The notes below the pieces were generated by a model. It saw only the letters and a program-made list of their open reading frames with translations, was not told where the DNA came from and did no database searches. Position numbers and translations under genes: made by a program. Below, piece after piece: positions 59,832 to 64,000 of a DNA stretch of 64,000 nt. The first letter of the stretch is position 1. Each line of letters begins with the position of its first letter. This stretch comes from Marasmius tenuissimus (lineage: Eukaryota > Basidiomycota > Agaricomycetes > Agaricales > Marasmiaceae). The DNA lies in contig JAQOTA010000050.1 of assembly GCA_029532415.1 (NCBI GenBank), forward strand, positions 2,914,001 through 2,978,000, written 5' to 3'.

Positions 59832-61068
59832 ATGGCCGAAGCCCCTGCCACTCAAGTCACCCAAAATGGCGCGTCCACTACGCAAGTCGAAGAAGCCCCT
59901 GGTTTCAAGGTTCGTTCTCTTTCACATCAGCAATCGGTTTTTTCCGGTGGCTCATTCTCACCTCTCCATCGATAGGTCTTCGCGGGCAATCTTGCGTACA
60001 GTACAACGGATGAGGGGCTTAAGGCTTTCTTTGCGCCTGTCGAGAAAGACATGTACGTGGCAAATTTCCACACAGCTTCCAATGTTCATCATTAATCCGT
60101 TGTTTTCTCACAGTATCTCTGCCCAAGTCATCTTAAGGGGCACCCGCTCTGCGGGTTATGGGTTTGTCGCTCTCAACAGCGCAGAGGCTGCTCAAAAGGC
60201 TGTCGAAGCCCTTGACAAGAAGGAGCTCGATGGCCGTCCGGTAGTCGTAGAGATTGCCAAACCGGCTGATCAGAAGGACAAAGAGAAGAAGGAGAGGAAG
60301 CCCAAGAGGAGACCCGGCAGGCGTGGCAGCAAAGCTGTCCCTGGGGAAGTCACAGACGCAGAGGCGAATGGCGATGCCTCAAAGCCTGAAGATACCGCTG
60401 CAGGCACTGGCGAGGCGGCTAAGCCCAAGAAGAAGAAGAAGAAGAACAGCGTGAGTCGTGCTCGATATTCGATTGTGTATCATTGTCCTGAGATTGTTCT
60501 ACAGCGCAAAGCCAAGCAGGCCAAGGCCGCCGAAGGCGAAGTGACCGATGGAGCCACCACCGGGGCTGAGGGAGAGGGCGAGAAGAAACAACCTCGCCCT
60601 CGTAAGGCTCGCGCTGCCCGTCCTCCTCGCCCTGCTGGTGAAGACCCCGAAGGCGAGCCATCCAAGACCATGCTCTTCGTTGCTAACCTTGGCTTCAACA
60701 TCGATGATGCGGGTCTTGCCACCCTCTTCACCGATGCCGGCATCACTGTGAACTCTGCTCGCGTTGTTCGCAGGAGCTGGGGTCGCCCCCGACGAAGCAA
60801 GGGATACGGATTCGTCGATGTCGGTAGCGAGGAGCAACAGAAGAAGGCAATCGAGGTTCTTGAGGGCAAGGATGTTGGTGGCAGACCCATTGCTGTCAAG
60901 ATAGCTGTCAACACCCCTCAGGAGGAAGGTCAGGAGGGAGAATCACCCACTACTGCAACTGACCCTGCCACTGCAACCGCCCCTGCCACTGCTCCCGCCG
61001 CCACCAACCCTGCTACTGCTGCTGCACCTCCCGCCGCTGCCCCTGCTACCGCCACTGCTGCCGCTTAA
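59832..61068 (+). CDS. Two-RRM RNA-binding protein
   Basis: RNA-binding protein with two RRMs. Exon 1 encodes MAEAPATQVTQNGAST. RRM1 starts VFAGNLAYSTTDEGLKAFF and is joined across introns to ISAQVILRGTRSAGYGFVAL. A basic, low-complexity linker (KKKKKKNS and RPRKARAARPPRP) separates it from RRM2: LFVANLGFNIDDAGLATLF, KGYGFVDVGSEEQQ. The tail is an Ala/Thr/Pro repeat of about 40 residues. RNP1 and RNP2 are visible in both. The pattern resembles fungal poly-RRM proteins but I do not assign a name. Confidence 0.85.
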
Positions 61069-61497
61069 TGATTTTTTATGATAATGGCGAATGCTTCCCC
61101 TCTCGTACCCCATTACCCTCGATCGAAACGTTTTCTCTGTTCTCATACTGCTCATTTTTTACTACAACAGTGGTCCTGCTTTTCCCTGCGCTGTTAATAG
61201 CGGGGTTGGCGTTATAAACGTTACTTATGTTCATCTGTCCTCGAGGAGTCGAGTTTTCTCGTTCTGATGTCTTTTTTTATTCATAGCTCGTGTTTTCTTC
61301 TGGCGTTGGCTACTTACAATACGCTGACACCCGCTATGTAAATCCGTAAACCATTAAATCCATTGACGATTGATGACAGGAAACAAGTGGACGTCGAAAC
61401 GTCCAAGTTCGAAGAACGTAGATGATTGAGTTTGAGATATTATGTCATACCTACAGCTGAACGAGACTGCCATCATGTTCATGACAAGGTACACAAC
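61069..61497. other. Intergenic spacer
   Basis: The 3' flank of the RRM gene and the promoter of the G-patch gene. T-rich tracts follow the RRM stop. I see nothing else. Confidence 0.35.
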
Positions 61498-63145
61498 ATG
61501 TCTGACGAAGAAGACGACTACCTCTCCGACAAGTTCCTCTTAGAATCTGCCCCAGTACAGACCTCCGCTCCGAAAACATACAGCCAGATACGAAAAGATG
61601 CTCAGAACCGGGCTGCATACAAAAATGAACAGAATCGAAAGAAAACTCAAAAAGAGATTCGGGAAGAGGGGTTGAGTAAGAGTCTCTTTGAGCGAGCCAA
61701 AGAGGAGGAGCCCTCCAGCGGAGGAAACAAGGCCTTGATGATGATGATGAAGATGGGCTTCAAGCCTGGCCAGGCTCTTGGAAGGGCCAATGAAGACGAC
61801 GACGCTGAGGATACAGCCGCTTATCGGAAAGACTTTGAAGGTCGTACGGAGAAAACTGACTTATTGGCCTCCGGAACAGAATCAGAAGACCTTGGAGGAT
61901 CTAGAAAATCGGTAATTCAGCCAACTCTTGACGACGCCCGTCCAAACTGTGCCAGCACCAGTGATGTGGTATCACCCTCAACCACAACAACGGTCGCTAG
62001 TCATCAACCGTCTGGTCATCGGACTGAGCCAATACCTCTGAACGAATGGGCTGGTGTGTTTTCCGTCTCACTTTGTCCGGTATCGGATCTGTTGGGATGA
62101 GACGCTTCCCCAACTGACGCTTCTCCGTTGCCATTTATTTTTAGGAAGGCAGGGCATCGGGACTTCGAGGAGATTGAAGAGGGGCCCCTCGCCCAGCTCC
62201 GAAGAACGGGTTGCAAAGATGGCCAAAATGGCAGAAGACTCAGCAAAGGCCCAGGACGACTTCCGCCAGAGGACACGAATTGAATACGAGGAAAGAAGGG
62301 CTGAGGGAAGATTGGGTCAGTCGTTGCAATCCACACTTAAGTCTCCAGCGGCTACTGCCGTGTGGAATGTGGCGTGTCGAACAACCCCATTCACATCATT
62401 CGCTTCCTCGTCTCCAGATTACTGGTGTGGCGCTGACAAGTTCTCTTATCATTTATGTAGGTCCTGCACAACGGACATGCGTGACACTCGACGAAAAGGC
62501 CGGGAAGAAGGTGAGTTCTGCGGCGCTCGTTTCAACCTCCTTCATTACCGGGATGGCCTTACGTGGTCTATGTTTCTGCTTTCTGCATTTCCGTGCTGCA
62601 TGGCGATTACAACTCATTCTCCACTTGTCGTTTCTTTTTCAAGTTTAATGTACTCTGGTTGAACCCTGGCGACGTTGAATCGTTTCCTTCTGGACTTCTT
62701 CACGCTCTGGACACGCGCACTACCCTGGATCACGTATCTATGCGCTCACGAGACGAGGATACTCTTTCCCTTGCGACACGCCTCCGAAAAGAAATGCAAT
62801 CAGATTCTCTTTCACCTCTATCTCATACAGATACTGTCGTCGAGACCAGCAAAGGTGACGGCACGATGGACTCGGACTTTTCGCAGAATGAGCTTGCCGA
62901 GGTCGCTCAATTCCTTCGTCTCCAGGTCGGTAGCAGATACACTCCGTGCAGCCTACGCAACTAATTGTGCGCCCTCTTCCCCAATGATCTTCCCGCCTTA
63001 CGCATAGGCTCGCGACAGGTTGAACCTAGTTCTTACGTACCTGCGAGACGAGTATGCTTACTGCTTTTGGTGCGGGACGCAATACGAAGACCAACGGGAG
63101 ATGGAGGATCAATGTCCTGGGGAAGACGAAGAATCACACGATTGA
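61498..63145 (+). CDS. G-patch protein GPATCH11-like with DUF4187
   Basis: G-patch protein of the GPATCH11 (CENP-Y) family, linked to RNA processing. MSDEEDDYLSDKFLLE begins it. The G-patch is KALMMMMKMGFKPGQALGR, preceded by LFERAKEEEP. Exon 2 has GRQGIGTSRRLKRGPSPSSEERV and AQDDFRQRTRIEYEERR. The DUF4187-type C-terminus is LTYLRDEYAYCFWCGTQYEDQ and REMEDQCPGEDEESHD, with C-x2-C and a third Cys. Introns near 62052, 62315, 62515 and 62925 are needed. The start at 61498 fits the acidic family N-terminus. Confidence 0.83.
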
Positions 63146-63744
63146 TATCATGCAGATAAACTCGGAGCCAGAAGAAGATCCAAGCGGATGGGTCCTCGAG
63201 TGCGTACGTGGTGACAGTACAATGATATTCCATGAATTGCGCATCCCGTTGCAGTCTGAAGTACGGACTAGAACACATCCTTCCTGGGCCAGTGATTGGC
63301 GAATGGAGATCAGCTAGGAACAGTCGTCTTGGTGCCTTGAGGCTGCAGAGTGCCTGCTTCTGTTCCTGGGAAATGATAGAACCGGACGATTATATTGCTC
63401 GGTGGTGGGATGCGAGGTTGCGACGCGGAAAGGATAGAACGAGTACAGATGGGTTTACCATGGAGACCAGACTGAAAAAGAGACATTGGTATGATAATAG
63501 GTTGTGAGTAAGAATGGTACAGGGCAGATAGATGGAAGCGTCCGTTCGAATGAATGAGCCCGTAGTAAGCGGGGCGATATCAGATGAAGTATGTAGTGGG
63601 TATAGTGTTTCTATGGTACAAGATGGGATAGAGGATGGTATCGAATGCAAATGATAGCGGTTAGAATGCATGGAGCGCAGCAGAAAGGACAGGATACCGT
63701 ACTTGCACGCTGACGGTGGGATGACTAGAGTAACAAGAAAAGAG
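63146..63744. other. Intergenic spacer
   Basis: Between the G-patch gene and the right-edge partial gene. Short frames overlap on both strands. I see nothing supported. Confidence 0.35.
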
Positions 63745-64000
63745 TCATACAACTTGCACGACGGGGTGTCTGGGATACTTTTCCGCATTCACATTCACAT
63801 TTGATGACCGGGGGGATGTCGAGATACGAATACCGGTCTGATATCGAGATGAGCGGATTGCATCTTCGGAAAGTGATGGTTTGGTCGAAATCGCCGGTCC
63901 CACCGTGAAACCCTCGACCTCTGATTCGGGTGTTAATGGGAACGAATCTGAGCTTGCAGACCGTGGAAGGAACGTAGGCAGTTTCGGAAGAGTCATTGGA
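63745..64000 (-). CDS. Partial protein at right edge, unidentified
   Basis: A minus frame open to the right edge reads LPKLPTFLPRSASSDSFPLTPESEVEG and ends HPVVQVV at 63745. It is Ser/Pro-rich and could be the C-terminal exon of a gene starting outside the window. Function unknown. Confidence 0.35.
   Translation of the reverse strand, partial: PMTLPKLPTFLPRSASSDSFPLTPESEVEGFTVGPAISTKPSLSEDAIRSSRYQTGIRISTSPRSSNVNVNAEKYPRHPVVQVV

Overview
The window is a gene-dense, intron-rich stretch of nuclear DNA from a filamentous basidiomycete, most likely a mushroom-forming agaricomycete. The evidence is short GT-AG introns of about 45-100 nt in nearly every gene, close gene spacing, and fungal-specific gene types (homoisocitrate dehydrogenase LYS12, an ARG8-type acetylornithine aminotransferase, a GH128 glucanase pair, a DUF6593-type protein, a CcmS-related Trp/Gly-rich protein and decayed RNase H-like sequence). 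I saw no tRNA, rRNA, CRISPR array or origin. All exon joins were worked out by eye from reading frame, splice sites and remembered family motifs.

Left part (1-16 kb): an ABHD5/CLD1-type hydrolase with an apparent frameshift, splicing factor CWC21, ARG8, 5-aminolevulinate synthase, a WKF-domain (C7orf50-like) nuclear protein divergent from ARL1, a CDT2-like WD40 protein with an MCB box in its promoter, a decayed RNase H-like relic, and the first GH128 gene. Middle (16-41 kb): LYS12, a Trp/Gly-repeat protein, a small membrane coiled-coil protein, an LRR protein, a long GAS2/KAR9-type microtubule-binding candidate, PKR1 abutting GINS subunit PSF3 tail to tail, a small mitochondrial protein sharing a triple-MCB promoter with PSF3, TFIIIC tau95, a complete hAT-type MITE with 8-bp target duplications, ribosomal protein eL29 with two micro-exons, LEU1 and a disordered protein. 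Right part (41-64 kb): a C2/proline-rich cytokinesis candidate, a CoA-dependent acyltransferase, a small mitochondrial-type membrane protein, an RRM/WD40-like protein, a secreted M28 aminopeptidase divergent from mitochondrial uL11m, a DUF6593 protein, a peroxisomal-type AhpD-like protein ending in AKL, the second (inverted) GH128 copy, a two-RRM protein, a GPATCH11-like protein and the edge of one more gene.

The genes are mostly unlinked housekeeping functions: amino-acid biosynthesis (ARG8, LYS12, LEU1), heme synthesis, splicing and RNA-binding, replication control (CDT2, PSF3), Pol III transcription, translation (eL29, uL11m) and organelle biogenesis. No biosynthetic or defence cluster is visible. 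The most notable signals are regulatory or structural: MCB boxes in front of both replication genes, the intact hAT MITE, the eL29 micro-exons, the inverted GH128 duplication that also conserves introns and promoter, four Cys-Pro motifs in ALA synthase, and the frameshift in the hydrolase.
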